Source: Pseudomonas sp. CBZ-4 (GTDB lineage Bacteria > Pseudomonadota > Gammaproteobacteria > Pseudomonadales > Pseudomonadaceae). Taken from it: a stretch of DNA of 64,000 nt. The first letter of the stretch is position 1, and each line of letters starts with the position of its first letter. The stretch lies in NCBI RefSeq assembly GCF_000346755.1, contig NZ_ANNV01000150.1, positions 62,001 through 126,000 on the forward strand, given 5' to 3'. The notes beneath the pieces were generated by a model that saw nothing but the letters and a program-made list of their open reading frames with translations, was not told where the DNA came from and did no database searches. Below are positions 44,782 through 53,934 of the stretch, piece after piece. Position numbers and translations under genes: made by a program.

Positions 44782-46671
44782 ATGAATAAAAATCTACGCT
44801 TCAGCCACAAAATCCTGCTTGCAGCCTCCCTTATCGTCGTCGCCGCTTTTGCGCTGTTTACCCTCTACAACGACTACCTGCAACGCAACGCGATCCGCAA
44901 CAACCTCAACAGTTACCTGCATGAAATGGGCGATGTCACCGCCGGCAATATTCAAACCTGGCTCAGCGGGCGCATTGCGCTGGTCGAGAACGCGGCGCAA
45001 AACATCGCCATCAACCCGGAACCCAACGTGGTCGCCAGCCTGCTGGACCAGAAAAGCCTGACCTCCTCGTTCATGGCAACCTACGTTGGCGACAGCAGCG
45101 GGGCCTTCACCATCCGCCCCGATACCAAGATGCCCGACGGCTTCGACCCGCGCACCCGCCCCTGGTACAAGGGCGCCCAGACCAGCAACGGTTCAACCCT
45201 GACCGAGCCCTACATCGATGCGGCGACCGGCAAGTTGATCATTTCCATCGCCACCCCGAGCACCAAGGCCGGCCAGGCCATCGGTGTGGTGGGCGGTGAC
45301 CTGAGCCTGCAAACCCTGGTGGACAACATTGGCGCACTGGACCTGGGCGGCATGGGTTATGCGTTCCTGGTCAGCGCCGACGGCAAGGTGCTGGTACACC
45401 CGGACAAGAACCTGGTGATGAAGTCCCTGGCCGATGTCTATCCAAACAACACCCCGAAAATCAGCAGCGACTTCAGCGAAGTCGAGGCCAACGGCAAGGA
45501 CAACATCATCACCTTCACGCCGATCAAAGGGTTGCCGTCGGTGAACTGGTACCTCGGCATTTCGGTGGACAAAGACAAAGCCTTCGCCATGCTCAGCGAA
45601 TTCCGCACCTCGGCGGTGATCGCGACGGTGATTGCGGTGGTGATCATCATCGCCCTGCTCGGCATGCTGATCCGCGTGCTGCTGCAACCGCTGCACCTGA
45701 TGACCCGTGCCATGCAAGACATCGCCGATGGCGAGGGTGACCTGACCCGCCGCCTGACCATCCAGAACCACGACGAGTTCGGCACCCTGGGCAATGCCTT
45801 CAACCGTTTCGTCGAGCGCATTCATACCTCGATCCGTGAAGTGTCCTCGGCCACCGGGCAGGTCAATGAAGTGGCCCTGCGCGTGGTCAGCGCCTCCAAC
45901 TCGTCGATGCTCAACTCCGACGAACAGGCCAACCGCACCAACAGCGTCGCTGCTGCCATCAACCAACTGGGCGCCGCCGCCCAGGAAATCGCCCGCAACG
46001 CCGCGCAAGCCTCCAGCCAGGCCAGCGATGCACGCAACCTGGCGGAAGACGGCCAGCAGGTCGTGGAACGCAATATCAAGGCGATGACTCAGCTATCGGC
46101 GATGATCAGCGCTTCCAGCACCAATATCGAGGCACTTAACAGCAAAACGGTGAACATTGGGCAGATCCTTGAAGTGATCACCAGCATCTCCCAGCAAACC
46201 AATCTGCTGGCGCTCAACGCCGCGATCGAAGCGGCCCGTGCCGGGGAAGCGGGACGCGGGTTTGCCGTGGTCGCCGATGAAGTGCGCAACCTGGCGCACC
46301 GCACCCAGGAGTCGGCGCAACAGGTGCAAACCATGATCGAAGAGCTGCAAGTCGGCGCCCGGGATTCGGTCAGCACCATGAGTGAGAGCCAGCGCCACAG
46401 CCAGGACAGCGTGGAGATTGCCAACCTCGCCGGCGAACGCCTGAACAGCGTGACCCAGCGCATCGGCGAGATCGACGGCATGAACCAGTCGGTCGCCACT
46501 GCCACCGAGGAACAGACCTCGGTGGTGGAGTCGATCAACATGGACATCACCGAGATCAACACCCTCAACCAGGAAGGCGTGGAAAACCTGCAATCGACCT
46601 TGCGTGCCTGCGCTGACCTTGAGCAACAGGCTGGGCGGTTGAAGCAGTTGGTCGGCAGTTTCCGTATCTGA
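44782..46671 (+). CDS. Methyl-accepting chemoreceptor with dCache domain, PctA-like
   Basis: A 629-residue transducer, the same length as P. aeruginosa PctA. Membrane helices at about 10-30 and 275-298 flank a periplasmic dCache domain carrying the amino-acid motif residues 'RTRPWYKG' (Arg, Trp, Tyr), 'TEPYIDA' and 'VVGGD'. HAMP and a coiled-coil signalling domain with the hairpin tip 'EAARAGEAGRGFAVVADEVRNLA' follow. Expected ligand: L-amino acids. Its proximity to purU recalls the P. aeruginosa pct gene neighbourhood. Confidence 0.93.
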   Translation: MNKNLRFSHKILLAASLIVVAAFALFTLYNDYLQRNAIRNNLNSYLHEMGDVTAGNIQTWLSGRIALVENAAQNIAINPEPNVVASLLDQKSLTSSFMATYVGDSSGAFTIRPDTKMPDGFDPRTRPWYKGAQTSNGSTLTEPYIDAATGKLIISIATPSTKAGQAIGVVGGDLSLQTLVDNIGALDLGGMGYAFLVSADGKVLVHPDKNLVMKSLADVYPNNTPKISSDFSEVEANGKDNIITFTPIKGLPSVNWYLGISVDKDKAFAMLSEFRTSAVIATVIAVVIIIALLGMLIRVLLQPLHLMTRAMQDIADGEGDLTRRLTIQNHDEFGTLGNAFNRFVERIHTSIREVSSATGQVNEVALRVVSASNSSMLNSDEQANRTNSVAAAINQLGAAAQEIARNAAQASSQASDARNLAEDGQQVVERNIKAMTQLSAMISASSTNIEALNSKTVNIGQILEVITSISQQTNLLALNAAIEAARAGEAGRGFAVVADEVRNLAHRTQESAQQVQTMIEELQVGARDSVSTMSESQRHSQDSVEIANLAGERLNSVTQRIGEIDGMNQSVATATEEQTSVVESINMDITEINTLNQEGVENLQSTLRACADLEQQAGRLKQLVGSFRI

Positions 46672-46720
46672 CCCATCAAGGCATAGGTATCGACACAACT
46701 TTGAGCATTGCTGCAGGACC

Positions 46721-46817
46721 TGTGGCGAGGGAGCTTGCTCCCGTGACGGCCTGACAGTCGGGCGATTTTTACCGGGTGTAAACCGGTTCAAAATGTGGGA
46801 GCTGGCTTGCCTGCGAT
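46721..46817. repeat. REP-like repeat units
   Basis: A TGTGGCGAGGGAGCTTGCTC-type unit (46721-46742) and a REP-type GTGGGAGCTGGCTTGCCTGC unit (46794-46817), of two distinct Pseudomonas intergenic repeat families. Confidence 0.75.
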
Positions 46818-46851
46818 AGCTATGTGTTAGGCGCTGAGGCTTCTTGGGCGG

Positions 46852-47125
46852 AGTACATATCCGTTATTTAGGTAACGGCTGGTATTGGTTCCGCCCTTAC
46901 GGCGGGTCACTTTTGGAAAAGAGCCCCAAAAGTAACCAAAAGGGCTCTTGCCCCACCACTCGGCACCTCGCCTAGGCTCGGTGTGCCCTCTCTCCGGCTT
47001 GAATCCGTGGGCCGCCGTCATGGGCCATCCTTGGCCCAGGACGGCTAACCCGGCGTCCTGCCGGGTTACCCACGAATTCAAGCCTGCGTTCGGCCAGCGT
47101 GGTTAACGGGGCGCCTAAGATCAAA
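46852..47125. repeat. Pseudomonas ~250-bp intergenic repeat element
   Basis: Segment with 'CGCCCTTACGGCGGGTCACT', paired blocks 'CCAAAAGTAACCAAAAGGGC' and 'GGGCCATCCTTGGCCC', and 'CGGCGTCCTGCCGGGTTACC'. From memory such a block recurs in many Pseudomonas intergenic regions and is often misread as an ORF. Several internal inverted repeats suggest a structured RNA or mobile remnant. Confidence 0.6.
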
Positions 47126-47137
47126 AGCCAAATCAAA

Positions 47138-47182
<45 letters not shown>

Positions 47183-47240
47183 TTCGGGTTTTGTCAGGTC
47201 AGTAGTTGTGTAGATACCTATGTTCATCAAGGGCAAGCCA

Positions 47241-47411
47241 TTACGCCTTGTCGTCTTCGGCCTTGCCCCGCTCACGCTCCCACAGCTCGGCGGCACCCGG
47301 AAATTCGGTGCCGTCTTCAGCGTCGAGGTCATCCGGGTCATACCGACTCAAACAACCCTCCCCCAACGTCGCCGGGGCTTTGGACGTGGCTTTGTCCAGC
47401 GGATCGCTCAT
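47241..47411 (-). CDS. Small acidic protein of unknown function
   Basis: A 56-residue protein starting MSDPLDKATSKAP, with an acidic stretch 'RYDPDDLDAEDGTEF' and Lys/Asp-rich end. ATG at 47411 has AAGGAG 6-7 bases upstream, a strong ribosome-binding site, which is why I believe it is translated. No domain recognised. It lies after purU on the same strand, beyond the purU terminator. Confidence 0.7.
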   Translation of the reverse strand: MSDPLDKATSKAPATLGEGCLSRYDPDDLDAEDGTEFPGAAELWERERGKAEDDKA

Positions 47412-47440
47412 GCTCCACTCCTTGATGGCAGGCAAAGAAA

Positions 47441-47473
47441 AAGGGCCTGGGACGATTTAACGCCCAGGCCCTT
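47441..47473 (-). terminator. purU terminator
   Basis: Arms AAGGGCCTGGG and CCCAGGCCCTT with an 11-base loop, followed on the minus strand by TTTTTC. Just upstream of the small acidic gene. Confidence 0.85.
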
Positions 47474-47497
47474 CATTCTTCAATCACAACGCGTTGA

Positions 47498-48346
47498 TCA
47501 GAACACGACGGTCTTGTTGCCGTGGACCAATACGCGGTCTTCCAGGTGATAGCGCAGGCCACGGGCCAGTACCATCTTCTCGACGTCACGGCCGAAGCGC
47601 ACCATGTCTTCAATGCTGTCGCTGTGGCTGACACGCACCACGTCCTGCTCGATGATCGGGCCGGCGTCCAGCTCTTCGGTCACGTAGTGGCACGTCGCGC
47701 CAATCAACTTCACGCCACGCAGCGAAGCCTGGTGATAAGGCTTCGCGCCGACAAACGACGGCAGGAAGCTGTGGTGAATGTTGATCACCTTGCCCGCGTA
47801 CTCACTGCACAGCTCCGGCGGCAGGATCTGCATGTAGCGCGCCAGCACCACGACGTCGGCTTCATGCTGCTTGACCAGGCGGGAGACTTCGGCAAAGGCC
47901 GGCTCCTTGTCCTGCGGGTTGACCGGCACGTGGTGGTACGGGATGCCATGCCACTCGACCATGCTACGCAGGTCATCGTGGTTGGAAATCACACAGGCGA
48001 TCTCGCAGTCCAGCTCGTCACTGTGCCAGCGGTGCAGCAAGTCGGCGAGGCAGTGGGATTCGCGACTGGCCATCAGCACCACGCGTTTTTTCTGCTCGGT
48101 GTCGGTGATGTGCCAGGTCATCGAAAACTCTTCGGCAATCGGCGCAAATGCGTCGCGGAAGGCATCAAGACCAAAGGGCAGCGAGTCGGCACGAATCTCG
48201 TGACGCATGAAGAACCAACCGCTGAGATTGTCCGAGTGATGGCTCGCCTCGGTGATCCAGCCGTTGTGGGAGGCCAGGAAATTACTGACTTTGGCAACGA
48301 TACCAACCCGGTCCGGGCAAGCAATCACCAGCCGAAAAGTGCGCAT
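47498..48346 (-). CDS. purU: Formyltetrahydrofolate deformylase
   Basis: A 282-residue enzyme that releases formate from 10-formyl-THF, used for purine and one-carbon balance. N-terminal ACT domain ('LVIACPDRVGIVAKVSNFLA'), C-terminal formyltransferase fold with 'NIHHSFLPSFVGAKPYHQA' and catalytic Asp in 'LDAGPIIEQDV'. The ATG at 48346 (MRTFRLVIACP) fits; the upstream frame is not conserved. Confidence 0.95.
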   Translation of the reverse strand: MRTFRLVIACPDRVGIVAKVSNFLASHNGWITEASHHSDNLSGWFFMRHEIRADSLPFGLDAFRDAFAPIAEEFSMTWHITDTEQKKRVVLMASRESHCLADLLHRWHSDELDCEIACVISNHDDLRSMVEWHGIPYHHVPVNPQDKEPAFAEVSRLVKQHEADVVVLARYMQILPPELCSEYAGKVINIHHSFLPSFVGAKPYHQASLRGVKLIGATCHYVTEELDAGPIIEQDVVRVSHSDSIEDMVRFGRDVEKMVLARGLRYHLEDRVLVHGNKTVVF

Positions 48347-48692
48347 TAGGGGGAAACTCCAGAACTTCGCAAAGGCCGCCATTCTAGCGACAACGCAGAA
48401 AAACTGCAGTATCCGTTGCGCCCATGCTGAGCCTGCACCCCGGACACATCCCTTAACTGCGCATGGTTTTTCCCACCGTTATATGAACGCTTAACAGCAA
48501 GATTGCGCAGTTAGGCGTTTTAAGGAAATTATCTTTGCGCCTACGCCCTATTAATTAATTCGAACGCAGGGCACTCCCACAAACATTCAACGTAATTCAC
48601 ATAAATACACCCTTAAATGTTTACTTGAGGATTTGGCCTGACTATTATTGGCCCACTTCCTGTCAATCAGCGCTCTACATAAGGTAGTCCAC
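48347..48692. other. AT-rich region upstream of mvaT
   Basis: About 345 bases between divergent purU and mvaT, clearly AT-richer near mvaT (a TTAATTAATT block around 48550). MvaT proteins bind AT-rich DNA and repress their own genes, so this is a likely autoregulatory site. Confidence 0.45.
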
Positions 48693-49067
48693 ATGTCCCT
48701 GATCAACGAATACCGCGCCACCGAAGAAGCTATCAAAGAGCTGCAAGCCCGTTTGAAGAACCTGTCCCAAGACGACAAGCTGCAAACTGAGCTGGAATTC
48801 GAAGGCAAACTGCGCACCCTGATGGGTGAATACTCCAAGTCCCTGCGTGACATCATCGCGCTGCTGGACCCGGAGTCGAAAGTTAAGGCCCCACGTGGCG
48901 CCGTGAAAACTACCGGCACCAAGCGTGCACGCAAGGTCAAGCAATACAAGAACCCGCACAACGGCGAAGTGATTGAAACCAAAGGTGGCAACCACAAAAC
49001 GCTGAAAGAGTGGAAAGCCAAGTGGGGCGGTGACGTGGTTGAAGGCTGGGCTACCCTGCTGGGCTAA
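48693..49067 (+). CDS. mvaT: H-NS-family nucleoid regulator MvaT
   Basis: A 124-residue xenogeneic silencer. N-terminal coiled-coil oligomerisation region (1-60, 'INEYRATEEAIKELQARLKNL') and C-terminal DNA-binding part with the AT-pincer-type 'NPHNGEVIETKGGNHKTLKEWKAKWG'. The ATG at 48693 (MSLINEYRATEEA) is the family start; the in-frame ATG 15 codons earlier is unlikely. MvaT could silence the island region 1-13 kb. Confidence 0.96.
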   Translation: MSLINEYRATEEAIKELQARLKNLSQDDKLQTELEFEGKLRTLMGEYSKSLRDIIALLDPESKVKAPRGAVKTTGTKRARKVKQYKNPHNGEVIETKGGNHKTLKEWKAKWGGDVVEGWATLLG

Positions 49068-49104
49068 GCCTCATCGGGCCAAGGCCTGATACGCGACACA
49101 TTGA

Positions 49105-49129
49105 AAACGCCAGCTTGCTGGCGTTTTTT
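49105..49129 (+). terminator. mvaT terminator
   Basis: Arms AAACGCCAGC and GCTGGCGTTT with a 2-base nominal loop, followed by a T-run. Convergent with sbcB. Confidence 0.85.
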
Positions 49130-49153
49130 ATTGCCGGTTTTTTAATACCCCGA

Positions 49154-50581
49154 TTACAAATTGAAGCGTGCCGCTAAAGAATCGGCATAGTGCTGCCACT
49201 GATCCAACACCTGAAGCTGATACGGCGTAGCACTTACCGCCAACTCCAGCCGTGCCTGGTTAAATGCCTCAAGGGTAATCGGCGCCCCCCACTCAGAATC
49301 AGTCAAACGCTGCGCACAGAACAGTTTCCAGCGTTGTTGCTCCTCGCTGTTCAAGGTCTCCGGAAAGTTACGCGCACGGTAGCGAAATAATAATTCGGGT
49401 AGGCGATGATCATCGAAAGGCCACGGCTGGCTCGCTAATTGTGCCGGTTCGGCGTTACGCACTTGCTCGCATAAGCGACGATCACGATCACCGATAAAAC
49501 CATCATAAAGCTGCTGCTCCGGGTCTTGGGTCGGCGCAAAATCTTCCTCGGCATAAATCGCCGCCAACTTGTCGCGCCAAACTTCCTGTGCGTCAGTTAG
49601 CCGCAGCGCACGCGCCTGATAACTGTCCATATCCAATTGCAACCGCTCGCGATCTTGCGCCCGCAGCACACTCAATGGCGCCACCACCGGGCAACGATTG
49701 ATGTGCAGCAACTTGAGGGGCACCGGCAACTCGCCCTCTGCCAGGTCATCACGCCGCGTGTAAAGGCGCTGGCGTAGCGTCTCGGCATCCAGGTCCAGCA
49801 ACCCTTGAGGATCGAGGCCCAGGTCGCACACGATCAACGCATTGCGGTTGCGTGGGTGCCACGCCAACGGCAGCACCACGCCCAGGTAATGGCGCTCGGC
49901 AGAAAAGCGCCCGGAAATATGCACCATCGGTTGCAGCAGCCGTACCTGGTCCATCACACGCTGCTTGCTGCGCAGTTCGAACAGCCAGTCGTACAGCTTG
50001 GGCTGTTTTTCCCGCACCAGGCGCGCCAACGCGATAGTGGCGCGCACGTCGGACAAGGCATCGTGGGCCTGGCCATGGTCAATCCCGTTGGCCGCGGTCA
50101 GGCGTTCGAGCTTGAGCGTGACGCGCCCGTCCTGTTGCGGCCACTCGATGCCTTCCGGGCGCAGGGCATAGGCGGTACGTACCACGTCGATCAAGTCCCA
50201 GCGGCTGTTGCCCCCTTGCCACTCACGCGCATAGGGGTCGAAAAAGTTGCGATACAGGCTGTAGCGCGTCATTTCATCGTCAAACCGCAGGGTGTTGTAA
50301 CCCGCCCCGCATGTACCGGGGGCTGCCAGCTCCGCGTGCACCCGCGTCATGAAGTCGGCCTCGGCCAAGCCCTTTTGCGCGAGGATGTCGGGGGTGATGC
50401 CAGTGATCGCGCAAGCCGCAGGATGGGGCAGGATATCGTCGCTGGGTTGGCAGTACAGGTTGACCGGCGGCCCGACTTCGTTCAGTTCGAGGTCGGTGCG
50501 AATACCAGCGACCTGCAGCGGGCGATCGCTGCGCGGGTTGATGCCGGTGGTTTCATAGTCGTACCAGAAAATGGAGGTCAC
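49154..50581 (-). CDS. sbcB: Exodeoxyribonuclease I
   Basis: A 475-residue single-strand 3'-5' exonuclease, the same length as E. coli ExoI. DEDD exonuclease residues in 'FWYDYETTGINPRSDR' and 'GQAHDALSDVRATI'; SH3-like and helical C-terminal domains follow. The start is GTG at 50581, with AGGAA 7 bases upstream; an ATG 87 codons earlier is not conserved. Confidence 0.94.
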   Translation of the reverse strand: MTSIFWYDYETTGINPRSDRPLQVAGIRTDLELNEVGPPVNLYCQPSDDILPHPAACAITGITPDILAQKGLAEADFMTRVHAELAAPGTCGAGYNTLRFDDEMTRYSLYRNFFDPYAREWQGGNSRWDLIDVVRTAYALRPEGIEWPQQDGRVTLKLERLTAANGIDHGQAHDALSDVRATIALARLVREKQPKLYDWLFELRSKQRVMDQVRLLQPMVHISGRFSAERHYLGVVLPLAWHPRNRNALIVCDLGLDPQGLLDLDAETLRQRLYTRRDDLAEGELPVPLKLLHINRCPVVAPLSVLRAQDRERLQLDMDSYQARALRLTDAQEVWRDKLAAIYAEEDFAPTQDPEQQLYDGFIGDRDRRLCEQVRNAEPAQLASQPWPFDDHRLPELLFRYRARNFPETLNSEEQQRWKLFCAQRLTDSEWGAPITLEAFNQARLELAVSATPYQLQVLDQWQHYADSLAARFNL

Positions 50582-50748
50582 GGGCTGTTCCTGTGCTGAT
50601 GATGCGCAAAGTCTAGGCGCTGCAAGGCGCTCGAAGCCAGCGCGATCTCGCCTGTACAAACATCCAGCAAAAGCTTGAGTGGTTGCTTCCAGCGCCGACA
50701 CTGCTAGCATCCGTGTCTGCCAGCCATACAGCACTGCCAAGGATCGCG

Positions 50749-51441
50749 ATGCCATCAGCCCCATTGGACACCCGTTACCAGATCGAGACCCCGGAGGGCA
50801 TCGACCTGCCGCTGCGCCCCGCCGGTCTTGCGCCTCGTGCATTGGCCTTTGCGTTCGACCTGGGCTTGCGCGGGCTGGTCATGGGCATCCTCATCGTCCC
50901 CCTGGCGTTGCTCGGCAACATCGGCATCGGCATCGGTTCGCTGCTGCTGTTCCTGGTCAGCTGGTGGTACATGGTGCTGTTCGAAGTGCTCAACCAGGGC
51001 TGCTCGCCAGGTAAACAGGTGATGGGCTTGCGTGTCGTACAGGACGACGGCACGCCCATCAGTTGGTCAGCCTCATTGATTCGCAACCTGCTGCGTTTTA
51101 TCGACATGCTGCCTTTCGGTTATTTTCTCGGGGCCATCAGTTGCCTGCAGCACCCTCATTTCAAACGGCTCGGCGACCTGGCCGCCGGCACCCTGGTGAT
51201 CTACCACGAACGCCCCCTGCCACGCCCCAAAGTGCCCCAGGCCGCCGCCCTGCGCTTGCCTTTCGCCCTGGACCTCGACGAGCAGCGCGCCATTCTCGGC
51301 TTTGCCGAACGCCAGGGCGAACTGTCCGCGGAGCGGGTTCACGAACTCGCCTCCATCCTCGCGACGCCCTTGCAAGTGTCTCCGGCCCGCGCCGTCGAGC
51401 AACTCAACGGCGTGGCCCGTGGGCTATTGGGGCCGACATGA
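50749..51441 (+). CDS. RDD-family membrane protein
   Basis: A 230-residue protein with about three membrane segments and the RDD-family Arg/Asp pattern ('LAPRALAFAFDLGLRG', 'GKQVMGLRVV...', 'FKRLGDLAAGTLVIY'). ATG at 50749 has AAGGATCGCG upstream. First gene of a tight operon with SpoIIM-like, DUF4129, DUF4350, MoxR and DUF58 genes; role unknown. Confidence 0.88.
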   Translation: MPSAPLDTRYQIETPEGIDLPLRPAGLAPRALAFAFDLGLRGLVMGILIVPLALLGNIGIGIGSLLLFLVSWWYMVLFEVLNQGCSPGKQVMGLRVVQDDGTPISWSASLIRNLLRFIDMLPFGYFLGAISCLQHPHFKRLGDLAAGTLVIYHERPLPRPKVPQAAALRLPFALDLDEQRAILGFAERQGELSAERVHELASILATPLQVSPARAVEQLNGVARGLLGPT

Positions 51442-52418
51442 AACAGAGCCTTTTCGAACACCGCCACCAGCCCCAATGGCAGGCTTTTGCCGCACAGCTG
51501 GAACAGTTGGAGCAGGGCAAGGCCAAGGCCGGTGACCTGGCCGGCTTCCCCCATCAGTATCGACGCCTGTGCCAACACCTCGCCCTGGCTCAGGAGCGTG
51601 GCTACAGCAGTTACCTGGTGGACCCGCTGCAGCAATTGGCCCTGCGTGGCCATCAACAGTTGTATCGCCATCGCAGCCAATTGGGGGCGAAGGTATTGAG
51701 CTTCGTACTCGCGGACTTCCCTCGCCTGGTGCGCGCCCAGTGGCGCTTTGTGCTGGCCGCCAGCCTGCTGTTCTTCGGCAGTCTGGTGGGCGTAGCACTG
51801 CTGGTGTTCCTGTTTCCCGACCTGATCTACAGCATCGTCAGCCCCCAGCAGGTGGCCGAGATGCAAAGCATGTATGACCCTGCTGCCAGCCACCTCGGGC
51901 GGGCCGCCGAGCGCGCGTCCAGCGAAGACTGGATGATGTTTGGCTACTACGTGATGCACAACACAGGCATCGCCTTCCAGACCTTTGCCGCGGGCTTGCT
52001 CCTGGGTTTGGGCAGTGTGTTCTTCTTGATTTTCAACGGCCTGATCATCGGCGCAATCTCCGGGCACCTCACCGAAATCGGCTACGGCCAGACGTTCTGG
52101 TCATTCGTGATCGGTCATGGTGCCTTTGAACTCAGCGCCATCGCCCTGGCCGGCGCGGCCGGCCTGCAGTTGGGCTGGGCGTTGATCGCCCCCGGGCAAC
52201 TGACCCGCGGTGAATCCCTGAGGCTGGCGGCCCATCAAAGCGTGCAGATGCTCTGCGGCGTGATGGTGTTCCTCCTGATCGCTGCATTTATCGAAGCCTA
52301 CTGGTCCTCCACCACCAGCATTGCGCCGTGGCTCAAATACCTCGTGGGCGCCCTGCTCTGGCTGCTGGTGGCCACTTACCTGATCTTTGCCGGACGGACT
52401 CGCCATGCGCCTGAGTAA
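51438..52418 (+). CDS. SpoIIM-like (stage II sporulation protein M family) membrane protein
   Basis: A 326-residue protein with a long soluble N-terminus and about five to six membrane helices, among them 'FRGLLLGLGSVFFLIFNGLIIGAI'-type segments. The name is the family's; this bacterium does not sporulate. ATGA overlap with the RDD stop. Confidence 0.85.
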   Translation: MKQSLFEHRHQPQWQAFAAQLEQLEQGKAKAGDLAGFPHQYRRLCQHLALAQERGYSSYLVDPLQQLALRGHQQLYRHRSQLGAKVLSFVLADFPRLVRAQWRFVLAASLLFFGSLVGVALLVFLFPDLIYSIVSPQQVAEMQSMYDPAASHLGRAAERASSEDWMMFGYYVMHNTGIAFQTFAAGLLLGLGSVFFLIFNGLIIGAISGHLTEIGYGQTFWSFVIGHGAFELSAIALAGAAGLQLGWALIAPGQLTRGESLRLAAHQSVQMLCGVMVFLLIAAFIEAYWSSTTSIAPWLKYLVGALLWLLVATYLIFAGRTRHAPE

Positions 52419-53934
52419 TGCAAGCGTGGTGATTCGCCCTCGCACCTCCAGGGAGGCCATGGACCTTGGGGTGCTCATGGCGCAGGAACATCGCTGGCTG
52501 CTGATGGGCAGTTGGGCGTTGGTGACATTGCCGATTTTCGCGCTGCTGACCGCACTGCTGTGGAAGTACCCCTCCATGGTCATGTTCCTGTTCTGGTGGT
52601 TGAAGCCGGCCTTTGAGCGTCTGCCGCTGTATATCCTGTCCAAAACCTTATTTGCAGAAACGCCCAGTATCGGCCAAGCCGTACGCCAATGGCCGCACCT
52701 GCTCAAAGGCCAATTGCTGGCCAGCCTGACCTGGCGGCGCTTCAGCCTGAGCCGCAGCTTCGCAATGCCCGTCAGCCAACTCGAAGGCCTGGATGGCAAG
52801 GACCGCCAACGCCGCCTCGGCGTATTGCAGCAACGCAACGCCGGGGCCGGGCGCTGGCTGACTCTTATCGGGATGCACCTGGAAATGGGCCTGTGGCTTG
52901 GCTGCATGGCCCTGTTTTATTTATTCATACCCGAACAACTTGAACTGGATTGGGACTGGCGACGGCTGGCATTGGCAACCGGTTCAGAGGCGCTCTGGCT
53001 GGAACACCTGGGCAATGGGTTCTACGCACTGATCCTGGTGTTCTGGGAGCCTATCTACGTGGCATGCGGCTTCAGCCTTTACCTCAATCGCCGCACCGCT
53101 CTGGAAGCCTGGGACCTGGAGCTGGTGTTCCGCCGCCTGCGTCAACGCCTGGGCAGCGTGGCGCCGCTGGCGTTGCTGATGATCGTGCTGGTATCAACCC
53201 CGTTCAGCCGACATGCCATGGCCGATGATGCGCCGCCGTCCACACCAGTGACCACCCAAGCCGCCAGCCAGTCGATCAAGGCATTGCTGGAAAAGCCCCC
53301 TTTCAAAAATCCGGAAACCGTCACCCGTTATCACTTCGGCGAAGAAAAACCCGCCGCAAGCGCCAAACACAAAGGTGACGGCAAACTGCCTGCCTGGTTG
53401 CAGGCATTGCTCGACAACCTCAACAGCAATGCCTTCAAGCGCATTGCCGAGGGCGTCGAGATACTGCTTTGGAGCCTGTTGGCAGGCGGCATTGCCCTGT
53501 TGGTCTGGCGTTATCGCGACTGGCTGCACACCTTTGTCACCCGGCGCCGGCCACGCCAGCCCAAAACCGGCAAGCCGCTGCCGACGCAACTGTTCGGCCT
53601 GGAACTGGGCGTTGAAACCCTGCCGGACGATATCGCCAGCACCGCTGAGCGACTTTGGCCCACGCAGCCACGGGAAGCGCTTGGCCTGCTCTATCGCGGC
53701 CTGCTCAGCCGGCTGTTGCACGACTTCAACCTGCCACTCAAGAGCGCGGACACCGAAGGCGAGGTCCTGGAACGTATTCAGCGATTGCAGCAGCCGCAAC
53801 TGCTGGCCTTCAGCGACGAGCTGACTCGACACTGGCAAAACCTTGCGTACGGCCATCGCCTTCCCCCGGTCCAGGCTCAACAGCAACTGTGCAGTCACTG
53901 GCGCACCCTGTTCAACTCGGGAGCGACCCAATGA
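52405..53934 (+). CDS. DUF4129-containing membrane protein
   Basis: A 509-residue protein: membrane segments at about 40-65, 165-185, 215-240 and 255-280, and a C-terminal DUF4129 domain ('ALGLLYRGLLSRLLHDF...TEGEVLERI'). Starts 14 bases inside the SpoIIM-like gene. DUF4129 often pairs with transglutaminases and MoxR systems; its function is unknown. Confidence 0.85.
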   Translation: MRLSNASVVIRPRTSREAMDLGVLMAQEHRWLLMGSWALVTLPIFALLTALLWKYPSMVMFLFWWLKPAFERLPLYILSKTLFAETPSIGQAVRQWPHLLKGQLLASLTWRRFSLSRSFAMPVSQLEGLDGKDRQRRLGVLQQRNAGAGRWLTLIGMHLEMGLWLGCMALFYLFIPEQLELDWDWRRLALATGSEALWLEHLGNGFYALILVFWEPIYVACGFSLYLNRRTALEAWDLELVFRRLRQRLGSVAPLALLMIVLVSTPFSRHAMADDAPPSTPVTTQAASQSIKALLEKPPFKNPETVTRYHFGEEKPAASAKHKGDGKLPAWLQALLDNLNSNAFKRIAEGVEILLWSLLAGGIALLVWRYRDWLHTFVTRRRPRQPKTGKPLPTQLFGLELGVETLPDDIASTAERLWPTQPREALGLLYRGLLSRLLHDFNLPLKSADTEGEVLERIQRLQQPQLLAFSDELTRHWQNLAYGHRLPPVQAQQQLCSHWRTLFNSGATQ

